This document shows, piece by piece, positions 43,440-50,278 of a stretch of DNA of 64,000 bases. The notes beneath the pieces were generated by a model. The model was given only the letters and a program-made list of their open reading frames with translations. It did no database searches and was not told where the DNA came from. The stretch covers positions 62,001 through 126,000 of the forward strand of contig CAYQUX010000002.1 in NCBI GenBank assembly GCA_964420995.1, read 5' to 3'. The DNA comes from Leptolinea sp964420995. GTDB lineage: Bacteria > Chloroflexota > Anaerolineae > Anaerolineales > Anaerolineaceae. Numbering within the stretch: the stretch's first letter is position 1; every line of letters starts with the position of its first letter. The position numbers and the translations under genes are program-made.

Positions 43440-44018
43440 CTAATTTGAAAAATATTGCAGCGCCAGGCGCAGCCGGGTTTCCACATCTGAAGCAGACCCG
43501 CGTGGAATGGACTGAATGGCTGCCTGTGCTTCCACAATGGAGTACCCCAGCCCGGTAAGGGCATCCAGCACCTGGGCATCCACTTCAATTGTACCCGGCT
43601 CTGCACTGACGGTCAGTTCGCCGCCCACTTTGCCCTGCAGGTACAGAATGATCTTTTGCGCTGTTTTTCTGCCCACACCGGAAACCCGTGCGAACAGGTC
43701 CGGCTGCTCCGAAAGCACGGAACGGCGGATGGCGTCAGGTGTCATGCTGGAAAGAATGGCCAGCGCAATGCGCGGCCCCACGCCATTTACTCCCAACAGG
43801 AGTACAAACAGGTCCCGCAATTCCTCTGTTTCAAAACCAAACAGGGAAAGGGAATCCTCACGCACCACCAGGTAGGTGTGCAGAAAAACAGGATCACCAA
43901 TGACTACGTGCAGAACCATTTCCTGGGTGGCGAATACTTTGAAACCGACTCCACCAGTTTCAACCACCAGGTGGTCTTCCCCCCGGCCGATTACTTCTCC
44001 CCGCAACGCAGCGATCAT
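43440..44018 (-). CDS. ruvA: Holliday junction helicase subunit RuvA
   Basis: RuvA binds four-way junctions and loads RuvB for branch migration. The 192 residues have an OB domain (MIAALRGEVIGRGEDHLVV), two helix-hairpin-helix motifs (LLGVNGVGPRIALAIL and ARVSGVGRKTAQKIIL) and the small C-terminal domain (VLDALTGLGYSIVEAQAAI). The ATG at 44018 follows GGGAGG and gives the normal length; the longer frame from 44150 is read inside the methyltransferase gene. ruvB is not nearby. Confidence 0.95.
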   Translation of the reverse strand: MIAALRGEVIGRGEDHLVVETGGVGFKVFATQEMVLHVVIGDPVFLHTYLVVREDSLSLFGFETEELRDLFVLLLGVNGVGPRIALAILSSMTPDAIRRSVLSEQPDLFARVSGVGRKTAQKIILYLQGKVGGELTVSAEPGTIEVDAQVLDALTGLGYSIVEAQAAIQSIPRGSASDVETRLRLALQYFSN

Positions 44019-44842
44019 CTTCCGCCTCCCGCTTTCTTTGTTGAATCCCGGCGCTGGTTGAAAATTTCGTACAGCATTATGGCTGTGGCTTCCGCCAGAT
44101 TTAGGGAGTCCACATGTCCAACCATCGGAATGGATATGCAGCCATCGCACAGGGCTGTCAACGCGGGGGACAATCCTTCGCGTTCACTGCCCATCATCAG
44201 TATAAGCGGGCTGTCATAATGCGTGGAATGATAATCCTCCGCACCCGGAACGGCAACCGCGCCCATCAACCGGGTTGAATTGCCCTTCTTCCATTGTGAG
44301 AAGCTTTGCGTGTCCGCCCTGACGAGATCAAGGTGAAACACGGCGCCCGTTGACGCCCGAATGGCGGTGGGGTCATACGGGTCTGTGCATTGATCCAGCA
44401 GGAACAGTCCTTTTCCGCCGCAGGCATCCAGTGTGCGCAGAATGGTGCCCAGATTCCCCGGATCAGCCACCCGATCCAGCGCGACCCACAGGTCATCGCC
44501 TGACAGTTTGACCGCGGTGAGCGACATAAACGACTGCCGGATTACCACACCCATCCCCTGCGGATTTTCCTTACCGGAAAGGGTGGCGTAGGCGTCCCGG
44601 CTGACTTCCAGGATGTCCAATCCTTGCGATCGGGCCTTATTCAGCAATTCGTCAGCGTAATCGCTATGCAGGCATTCCGGGCAAATGACCACCAGGTCGA
44701 TTTCCTCCGGCCTTGAGAAAGCATCGCCGCAGGCACGCAGCCCTTCCACCCAGGCCAGCCCGCTTTCCGCGCGGAACTTGCGCTCGCGCAATTTGCGAAT
44801 CTCCTTGAGACGCGGGTTGGATGAACTGGTTATGATGGTCAT
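44015..44842 (-). CDS. TrmH/SpoU family RNA 2'-O-methyltransferase
   Basis: A SPOUT-fold enzyme that methylates a ribose 2'-OH in rRNA or tRNA. The 275 residues have an N-terminal substrate domain (SSNPRLKEIRKLRERKFR) and the three SpoU motifs: RVADPGNLGTILRTLDACG, LMMGSEREGLSPAL and MVGHVDSLNLAEATAIMLYE. The target base is unknown. It overlaps ruvA and ruvC by 4 bp each. Confidence 0.9.
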   Translation of the reverse strand: MTIITSSSNPRLKEIRKLRERKFRAESGLAWVEGLRACGDAFSRPEEIDLVVICPECLHSDYADELLNKARSQGLDILEVSRDAYATLSGKENPQGMGVVIRQSFMSLTAVKLSGDDLWVALDRVADPGNLGTILRTLDACGGKGLFLLDQCTDPYDPTAIRASTGAVFHLDLVRADTQSFSQWKKGNSTRLMGAVAVPGAEDYHSTHYDSPLILMMGSEREGLSPALTALCDGCISIPMVGHVDSLNLAEATAIMLYEIFNQRRDSTKKAGGGR

Positions 44843-45339
44843 GCCTGCCCTTCCTCGAGCTGCTTGTAGCGGTAGGCATGGCAGTGACAGATGGCGACAG
44901 CCAGAGCATCTGCCGCGTCATCCGGTCGGGGGATGTCTGTAAGATTGAGCAGGGCTTTCACCATTAACTGGATCTGGCTCTTATCCGCGCCGCCGTAACC
45001 GGCCACCGCCTGTTTGATCTCCATGGGTGTGTATTCGGAAAGCGGCACGCGCCCCTGCGCCAGCGCCAGCAGTACCACCCCCCTGGCCTGGCCAACCGCC
45101 AGCGCCGTGGTGACATTGCGCTGGAAAAAAAGCTTCTCCACAGCCGCGGTATCCGGGCTGTGGAGAGCGATTATTTTGCGAATTTCATTGTAGATGGAAA
45201 GAAGCCGGTCTTCCGGCCGGGTATTCTTGGGCGTGGAGATCACACCGTAGGTGACCGCTTCCAGATCGCCATTGGATAAATTCCGCACCAATCCGTAGCC
45301 GGTCGTCGCCGTACCGGGGTCAATTCCCAGCACCAACAT
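44839..45339 (-). CDS. ruvC: Holliday junction resolvase RuvC
   Basis: RuvC cuts Holliday junctions symmetrically. Its 166 residues have the first catalytic Asp in VLGIDPGTATTGYG (Asp7), Glu in AAVEKLFFQRN and the closing acidic pair in RPDDAADALAVAICH. Length and order fit the family. It lies 6 bases after yebC and overlaps the methyltransferase by 4 bp. Confidence 0.95.
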   Translation of the reverse strand: MLVLGIDPGTATTGYGLVRNLSNGDLEAVTYGVISTPKNTRPEDRLLSIYNEIRKIIALHSPDTAAVEKLFFQRNVTTALAVGQARGVVLLALAQGRVPLSEYTPMEIKQAVAGYGGADKSQIQLMVKALLNLTDIPRPDDAADALAVAICHCHAYRYKQLEEGQA

Positions 45340-45345
45340 GGCGGG

Positions 45346-46101
45346 TTATTCGTTCTCCAGAGCCGCCATGGCCTCCTCAGAGATATGCAGGTTGGATGAC
45401 ATGGATTGGACATCGTCCAGCTCTTCCAGGGCATCAAGCGTCTTCATCACCGAAAGTGTCTTCTCCACATCCAGATCCATTTCCTGGGTGGGGATCATAC
45501 GCAGTTCTGCTTCCTCAATGGTGATCTTTTCGGCGCGCAGCCGGTCGCTGATGGTTTTGAAGGTTTCCACCGGGGCGAAAATCTCAATCGAATCATCTTC
45601 GCTGGTAACATCGTCCGCGCCGCAATCTACAGCCAGCTCGAATATTTTATCAAAGTCATTTCCAGCCGCCGGAATGGAGAAATAGGCGATACGGTTAAAT
45701 TGCCAGGCAACCGAACCGTTTTCACCAAGATTGCCGCCGGCGCGGGATAACACATGACGGATTTCCGCCACAGAGCGGTTGCGGTTATCCGTGACCACTT
45801 CGATCATGCAGGCTACACCATGGCCGGCATACCCTTCATACATGATCTGCTCGAAGGTATTACCTTCTTTGGATTCGCCCGTACCCCGTTTGACAGCCCG
45901 GTCTATATTATCTTTCGGCATGTTCTGGGCGCGCGCTTTTTCGATCGCCAGCCGAAGCCGGAAGTTCGAATCGACATCGCCGCCGCCATCCCGCGCTGCC
46001 ATGACGATTTCACGGGTAAGACGGGTGAAAACCTGACCGCGTTTTGCGTCAGCAGCCCCTTTTTTCCTCTTAATGGTGGCCCATTTTGAATGACCGGACA
46101 T
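45346..46101 (-). CDS. yebC: YebC/PmpR family protein
   Basis: A 251-residue protein of a nearly universal family, known as a transcription factor in some bacteria and recently as a ribosome-rescue-type factor for poly-proline; the local role is not determined. The signature N terminus GHSKWATIKRKKGAADAKRG and the RLAIEKARAQNMPKDNI, GYAGHGVACMIEV segments identify it. It begins the yebC-ruvC-methyltransferase-ruvA run, a common bacterial grouping. AGGAG lies ten bases before ATG. Confidence 0.95.
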   Translation of the reverse strand: MSGHSKWATIKRKKGAADAKRGQVFTRLTREIVMAARDGGGDVDSNFRLRLAIEKARAQNMPKDNIDRAVKRGTGESKEGNTFEQIMYEGYAGHGVACMIEVVTDNRNRSVAEIRHVLSRAGGNLGENGSVAWQFNRIAYFSIPAAGNDFDKIFELAVDCGADDVTSEDDSIEIFAPVETFKTISDRLRAEKITIEEAELRMIPTQEMDLDVEKTLSVMKTLDALEELDDVQSMSSNLHISEEAMAALENE

Positions 46102-46155
46102 GGGTTTCGTCTCCTACATTAGTACAGGGATATGTTTTTAAAAAGAACGGAGAGG

Positions 46156-46164
46156 AATTATAAC
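46156..46164 (-). promoter_or_regulatory. Extended -10 promoter of the yebC-ruvCA operon
   Basis: TGTTATAAT on the minus strand (46164-46156) is a perfect extended -10, 54 bases upstream of the yebC start. No good -35 is seen. It lies between the pentapeptide gene stop and yebC. Confidence 0.6.
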
Positions 46165-46203
46165 ATGAAAGGAAACACCCCGGTTTTCCCCGGAAATTCG
46201 AGA

Positions 46204-46941
46204 CTATATTCCTCTGCCCGGGTTTGCCGGATCGTACAACTGTCCATCTGGCATGATGGCTTCATCGAAATCCACGCCGTTCAGGTCCGCGTCTTTCAGG
46301 CAGGCGCCGGTCAGATTCGCCCCGTTAAAATGGGCGCTTTTCAGGTTGGCGCCGGTCAGATCAGCGTTTTCCAGATTGGCATTCACCAGGCGGGCTCCCT
46401 GAAAATTTGCTCCTTTGAGTTTTCCCGATGTCAGGAAAGCCCCCCGCAGGTTGGTGGCCTGCAGATTAGCTCCCTGCAGGTCCACGTTTTCCATATAGGC
46501 GGATTGCAATATGGCACCCCACAGATTGGCATTTTTCATCCGCGCGTTGATCAGATTGCAGGTGATCATGCGAGCCACCTCCCAGATCGAATCATCCGCC
46601 TGAATGCCTTCCAGGTCGGCATTCTCCAGGTTGGCCCCCTGTAAATTGGCGCGCCACATGAACGCACCCTTCAGCGATGTCCCGGCCAGGATGGTTTCTT
46701 TTAGCACGGCGCTCTGCAGGATGGCGCCCTTGAGGTTGGCATTCAGCATGACAGAATTGCTCAGATCGGCACTGTTGAGAATGGCTTCGCTCAGGTTTGC
46801 CCCTGACATGCGCGCGTACTGCATCACCGCGCTTTTGAGATTCATGCCGTGAAGGTCGGCATTTTCCAGGTCTTTGGCAGAGAGCTGTACCGGACCCTTC
46901 TGGTTGATGAGGTCGACAATTTGTTTTTCTGTGAATTCCAT
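46204..46941 (-). CDS. Pentapeptide-repeat protein
   Basis: A 245-residue protein almost entirely made of A(D/N)LXX-type pentapeptides forming a right-handed quadrilateral beta-helix (SADLSNSVMLNANLKGAI, NANLENADLTGANLK), with a short capping break around residues 120-140 (IQADDSIWEVARM). Some relatives mimic DNA and protect gyrase, others have unknown roles. The helical N terminus MEFTEKQIVDLINQ precedes the repeats. I start it at ATG 46941; an upstream start at 47004 lacks support. Confidence 0.85.
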   Translation of the reverse strand: MEFTEKQIVDLINQKGPVQLSAKDLENADLHGMNLKSAVMQYARMSGANLSEAILNSADLSNSVMLNANLKGAILQSAVLKETILAGTSLKGAFMWRANLQGANLENADLEGIQADDSIWEVARMITCNLINARMKNANLWGAILQSAYMENVDLQGANLQATNLRGAFLTSGKLKGANFQGARLVNANLENADLTGANLKSAHFNGANLTGACLKDADLNGVDFDEAIMPDGQLYDPANPGRGI

Positions 46942-47088
46942 GCGCACCTTTGCAACAGTATTGGTTTTGCAGTGGCAATCTAACAGACTTTCCCCACAGA
47001 TCATTGATGACAGTGGGTTTGTTGAACAATGGTTATTAAAATTATAACCTTAAAGAAAAACCAGGAGGAAGTTTTTAATACTTACTTG

Positions 47089-47172
47089 TGGGGCGAGAGG
47101 GGGTCGAACCCTCACGATGTCACCATCGACGGATTTTAAGTCCGTTGCGTCTGCCGATTCCGCCATCGCCCC
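47089..47172 (-). tRNA. tRNA-Leu, anticodon TAA
   Basis: An 84-base class II tRNA. Acceptor arms GGGGCGA (47172-47166) and TCGCCCC (47096-47090) pair; the discriminator A is 47089. The anticodon stem ACGGA/TCCGT holds CTTAAAA, giving anticodon TAA (Leu, UUA/UUG). GGTTCGACCCC forms the T arm and a long variable arm is present. CCA is not encoded. Confidence 0.95.
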
Positions 47173-47184
47173 ATGGGCTTACTT

Positions 47185-47212
47185 ATTCTACCCTATTCAT
47201 TTATTCCGTCAA
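47185..47212 (-). promoter_or_regulatory. Promoter of tRNA-Leu(TAA)
   Basis: TTGACG (47212-47207), a 16-base spacer and TAGAAT (47190-47185) on the minus strand. Each hexamer has one mismatch to consensus. The start would be near 47178, about six bases before the tRNA. The spacing equals that of the tRNA-Leu(GAG) promoter. Confidence 0.85.
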
Positions 47213-47238
47213 GGAAAAAGTTCACCCCTGGGAGGTGG

Positions 47239-47305
47239 CCCCTCGACAAGCTCGGGGAGCGATTTTCGGAGAGCCATTATTATTGAGGCTTCCCTCGACA
47301 GGCTC
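47239..47305. repeat. Two copies of a CCCTCGACARGCTC repeat
   Basis: CCCTCGACAAGCTC (47240-47253) and CCCTCGACAGGCTC (47292-47305) differ at one base and lie 52 bases apart between the PHP gene and the tRNA promoter. Such GAGCYTGTCGAGGG words are scattered through many bacterial genomes as small palindromic repeats; the first copy can fold with the flanking GGGG. Confidence 0.5.
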
Positions 47306-47319
47306 GCTGCCCGGGATTC

Positions 47320-47988
47320 TCAGTTTTCTTCCGCCGGGAAGAAAGACTTGACCCACTTGGCATAGCGTGAATTCAAACGCACCAGCGGCGAAGCCAGTTC
47401 CGCTTCCACCTTGCCGCGGCCAATCACCGCCCGCAATTCCTCTGCCGTGCTGAATACCGGCAGGTTGATCCCCGCCCCGCCGATCTCATACAGCGAATGC
47501 GCGTCAGACCCCACCGTGCCGGGCTTGCCATGCTGGCCGGCGAATTCCATAGCCTGCAGGTTCCACTCCGGGCGGTAACATCGCGCGTTGAAGATCTCGA
47601 TGGCATCCACCAGCTCGATGATCTCCTCCAGGTCTTTCAAATCCCACCCGCGGTGTGGGTCAAAGGGGTGGGAAACGCTGATAAACGCGCCCTGGTCGCG
47701 CAGCCGTTTGATGGTTTCCTTCGGTTCCAGGTCACGCGGAACTTCATGGGTAACAAAACAGGCCAGTAATTCACTGCGGCATGTCTGAACTTCCTCCCCC
47801 ACAATGATCAGTTCAGGGTCCAATTCTTTGCAGCGCAGCGCGCCACGGATGGTATTGTGGTCGGTCACCACCAGGCGGTCAAGCCCCCGCTCCCGGGCTG
47901 TTTTGATCAATTCCACCGGCTTCACAAGGCTGTCTGGTGAAGCATCACTGTGGCAATGGAAATCTACTTTAATGAATTGTTCTGTCAT
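47320..47988 (-). CDS. PHP-domain phosphoesterase-like protein
   Basis: A 222-residue PHP protein of the type that hydrolyses phosphoesters (for example PAP or nucleotide phosphates) with a tri-metal site. Metal motifs: DFHCHSDASPD, VTDHNTI, VGEEVQT, VSHPFDP, AIEIFNA and the final VGSDAHS. All nine expected ligand positions seem filled. The substrate is unknown. It diverges from psuG. Confidence 0.85.
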   Translation of the reverse strand: MTEQFIKVDFHCHSDASPDSLVKPVELIKTARERGLDRLVVTDHNTIRGALRCKELDPELIIVGEEVQTCRSELLACFVTHEVPRDLEPKETIKRLRDQGAFISVSHPFDPHRGWDLKDLEEIIELVDAIEIFNARCYRPEWNLQAMEFAGQHGKPGTVGSDAHSLYEIGGAGINLPVFSTAEELRAVIGRGKVEAELASPLVRLNSRYAKWVKSFFPAEEN

Positions 47989-48170
47989 ACAATTTTCCCG
48001 AATAGAATTCTATTAATAAATACGCGTTTTCAGGCGCGGTAGTTGTTCACACTGGTACAGATTATACCCCAGCCTCGAGCGGGTTCTTTTTGCCGGCGTG
48101 ATAGAATTGAATTACTCACGTTAAATGATACCGGTCATCCGGCAGGTGCCGGACAGGAGTTGCAAATCAT

Positions 48171-49100
48171 ATGGAATCGCAGAATAACACTTATCAATTC
48201 AATCCGTCTGTCGCGGCAGCGTTGCGTAATCAACGTCCGGTTGTCGCGTTGGAATCCACCGTGATCACCCACGGACTCCCCGTGCCTACCAACCTTGAGC
48301 TTGCACGCGGCATGGAAAAGATTGTCACAGAAGGGAACGCCCAACCGGCGACAATAGCCGTGCTGGGTGGAAATGTGCATGTCGGGTTGGACGCGGCAGA
48401 ACTTGAAAACCTGTCGAAAATGCGCGGCACACATAAGATCAGTGCGCGTGATTTCGGCCCTGCTGCCGCCAATCATTGGGATGGCGGAACGACAGTCGCC
48501 GCCACGTTGATCGTCGCGCGAAACGCCGGCATTCGAGTCTTTGCCACCGGCGGGATCGGGGGCGTGCACCGTGGATCTCATTTTGATGTTTCCGCTGACT
48601 TGATCGAACTGGGGCGCAACCCCGTGATTGTGGTCTGCGCGGGGGCGAAATCCATTCTAGACCTGTCCGCCACATTGGAAGTGCTGGAAACCCAGGGGGT
48701 TCCGGTGATAGGCTATGGCGTGGATGAATTTCCAGCCTTCTATTCCACCACCAGCGGTCTGCGTCTGGAATGCCGGGTGGATTCCCCGGAAAAAGTGGCG
48801 GAACTGGCCCGCGCCCACTGGGCGTCTGGACTGCGCTCTGCCATCCTGGTGGTCAACCCGCCCCCACCGGCAGATGCCATTCCACCCCAGACAGTCGAAG
48901 CCTGGATTCTACGCGCGGAAAAAGACGCCCTCGCCAACGGCATACACGGAAATGCCCTAACCCCCTACCTTCTTTCAAGATTGGGAGAGATATCCGGGAA
49001 TCAAACCCTCAAGACAAACCTGGCGCTATTAAAAAACAATGCATCTCTCGCAGCAAAGATCGCCTGTGCCCTGTTTCCCGAAAAGAAACAAATCATTTGA
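48171..49100 (+). CDS. psuG: Pseudouridine-5'-phosphate glycosidase PsuG
   Basis: PsuG splits pseudouridine 5'-phosphate into uracil and ribose 5-phosphate in pseudouridine salvage. The 309 residues show VALESTVITHGLP, ATIAVLGGNVHVGL, ARDFGPAAANHWDGGTTVA and ATGGIGGVHRG, standard family motifs including the catalytic Lys in CAGAKSILDL. No kinase PsuK is adjacent. A 7-bp hairpin (48138-48153) sits just before the Shine-Dalgarno CAGGAG, which is nine bases from ATG. A strong terminator follows. Confidence 0.93.
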   Translation: MESQNNTYQFNPSVAAALRNQRPVVALESTVITHGLPVPTNLELARGMEKIVTEGNAQPATIAVLGGNVHVGLDAAELENLSKMRGTHKISARDFGPAAANHWDGGTTVAATLIVARNAGIRVFATGGIGGVHRGSHFDVSADLIELGRNPVIVVCAGAKSILDLSATLEVLETQGVPVIGYGVDEFPAFYSTTSGLRLECRVDSPEKVAELARAHWASGLRSAILVVNPPPPADAIPPQTVEAWILRAEKDALANGIHGNALTPYLLSRLGEISGNQTLKTNLALLKNNASLAAKIACALFPEKKQII

Positions 49101-49119
49101 TTTCAATTAATGAAAATAA

Positions 49120-49155
49120 AAGCCGCGTCGAAATGAAAACGACGCGGCTTTTTTT
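49120..49155 (+). terminator. Bidirectional terminator after psuG
   Basis: AAGCCGCGTCG (49120-49130) pairs exactly with CGACGCGGCTT (49140-49150) around nine bases and is followed by TTTTT. On the minus strand the hairpin is followed by TTTATTTTC, so it can also end the convergent Thr/Pro-rich gene, whose stop is at 49154. Confidence 0.92.
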
Positions 49156-50182
49156 ATGGAATAAACCCGGAAGATGGTGTACCCGTCACAGTGATCACAA
49201 GCACATCAGGCACCATGCTGGCAGCCGTTTTAGTCGGAATGGCCGTGGTTGCCATTCTTGTTGGTCTCAGCGTGTTGGTGGGCAGGCGGGTTGCCAGTGT
49301 GGCAGCATTTGTCGGGATTGTCTGGGTTCTGGTAGGTAATAAAGTCGCTGTCGGCCGCCGGGTACTTGTTGGTACCGGGGTTCGGGTCGGCAGGGGAGTT
49401 CGTGTGGCGGTAGGCGGATTGCCTGTCACAGAAAACTTTCCACCGGTAATGTACTGGGTTCCCAGGAATATCTGTACCTCATAGTCACCCGGCAGCCATT
49501 CCTGCGCTGGAATCAGGCAGTCTGAATAGCCATAGCCGCCGGTGCCGCCATCCCAGGGTTTCGTCTCTTCACACACAATATCGTTCCCCCTCCGCCAGAT
49601 GGCTGTCCATTGTGTGCCATCCACCATCTTGTCGTAGCTGAATGTGCCATACAAATGAAAAATCGGGTTGGTAAATTCCACGAGGGGTTCAACCGGTAAA
49701 TTGCCTTCTATTTTTCGGCTGAATTGCAAGCTGCTGAAGAGCGTGTCAGCGCTGGGGGTGACTTTGCCTAAAAACTTGGTGGCAAACTGAGTGGGCAGTT
49801 GTGGAGTAGGCGAAAACAAAGGTGTTTCCGTTATGGTTGGTGTTAATGTGATGGTTGGTGATAATGTAATGGTTGGAGTGATTGTAACCGTTGGCGTTAA
49901 TGTGATAGTGGGGGATGGTGGAAAAACCCGGTAGATCGCCGGTTCCGCGTAACGGTTCAACGAAAAAGCGGTAACGCCCAGAATTATCCCCAGAATAATA
50001 TTCCGCCACCCGCGCATCATCATTTCCTGCCGTTTGCGGAAGAACATCAACCGAGAACCAGCCCGAATGGATTGCAACCCGGCAAGACCGGCCAGAAAAG
50101 CGCCGGCAACGGAAAGGAAAAATAAAACCTGCAGGGCAGTATCTATATCTAGATTAAGAGAAACGGGCATACCGTAGACCAT
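49154..50182 (-). CDS. Membrane protein with Thr/Pro-rich linkers, extracytoplasmic
   Basis: Not a recognised family. The 342 residues have two N-terminal hydrophobic segments (about 13-36 and 60-77), a Thr/Pro/Ile-rich linker (about 90-125, repeats of SPTITLTPT), a central globular domain of about 125 residues with three Cys (NDIVCEETKPWDGGTGGYGY, SDCLIPAQEWLPGDYEVQIF) and a second Thr/Pro/Arg-rich tail (TRTPLPTRTPVPTSTRR). The domain resembles a beta-sandwich ligand domain and the linkers look wall-spanning. The start is ATG 50182 or 50170; neither has a Shine-Dalgarno. It diverges from the kinase pair. Confidence 0.55.
   Translation of the reverse strand: MVYGMPVSLNLDIDTALQVLFFLSVAGAFLAGLAGLQSIRAGSRLMFFRKRQEMMMRGWRNIILGIILGVTAFSLNRYAEPAIYRVFPPSPTITLTPTVTITPTITLSPTITLTPTITETPLFSPTPQLPTQFATKFLGKVTPSADTLFSSLQFSRKIEGNLPVEPLVEFTNPIFHLYGTFSYDKMVDGTQWTAIWRRGNDIVCEETKPWDGGTGGYGYSDCLIPAQEWLPGDYEVQIFLGTQYITGGKFSVTGNPPTATRTPLPTRTPVPTSTRRPTATLLPTRTQTIPTNAATLATRLPTNTLRPTRMATTAIPTKTAASMVPDVLVITVTGTPSSGFIP
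49833..49912. repeat. Imperfect tandem repeat encoding the Thr/Pro linker
   Basis: Units of 18-24 bases related to ATGGTTGGTGTTAATGTG recur four times and encode the PTITLTPT repeats of the membrane protein on the minus strand. Such repeats change length easily by slippage. Confidence 0.6.
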
Positions 50183-50200
50183 TCAGAAAAATGATTTTTG

Positions 50201-50209
50201 ATTATAGCA
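50201..50209 (-). promoter_or_regulatory. Extended -10 for the Thr/Pro-rich protein gene
   Basis: TGCTATAAT on the minus strand (50209-50201) is a perfect extended -10, 19 bases upstream of the ATG at 50182, so the untranslated leader would be very short. A hairpin (ACAGG/CCTGT, 50212-50229) lies just upstream. No clear -35 is visible. Confidence 0.55.
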
Positions 50210-50278
50210 CGTACAGGTTATTTTCCTGTTTTATAACGGCGCATGGTGTAAAATCAATATCAACATGGAGATTCCGGT

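Noticed and set aside
47088..47365. Two plus-strand ORFs across the tRNA-Leu(TAA) (starting GREGVEPSRC)
   Set aside because: This is the well-known translation of the antisense of a tRNA-Leu; the tRNA fold and promoter explain the sequence.
49191..49484. Hydrophobic plus-strand ORF opposite the Thr/Pro-rich gene
   Set aside because: Its Val/Gly-rich sequence is the reverse of the ACN/CCN repeats of the Thr/Pro tail; no start signal.
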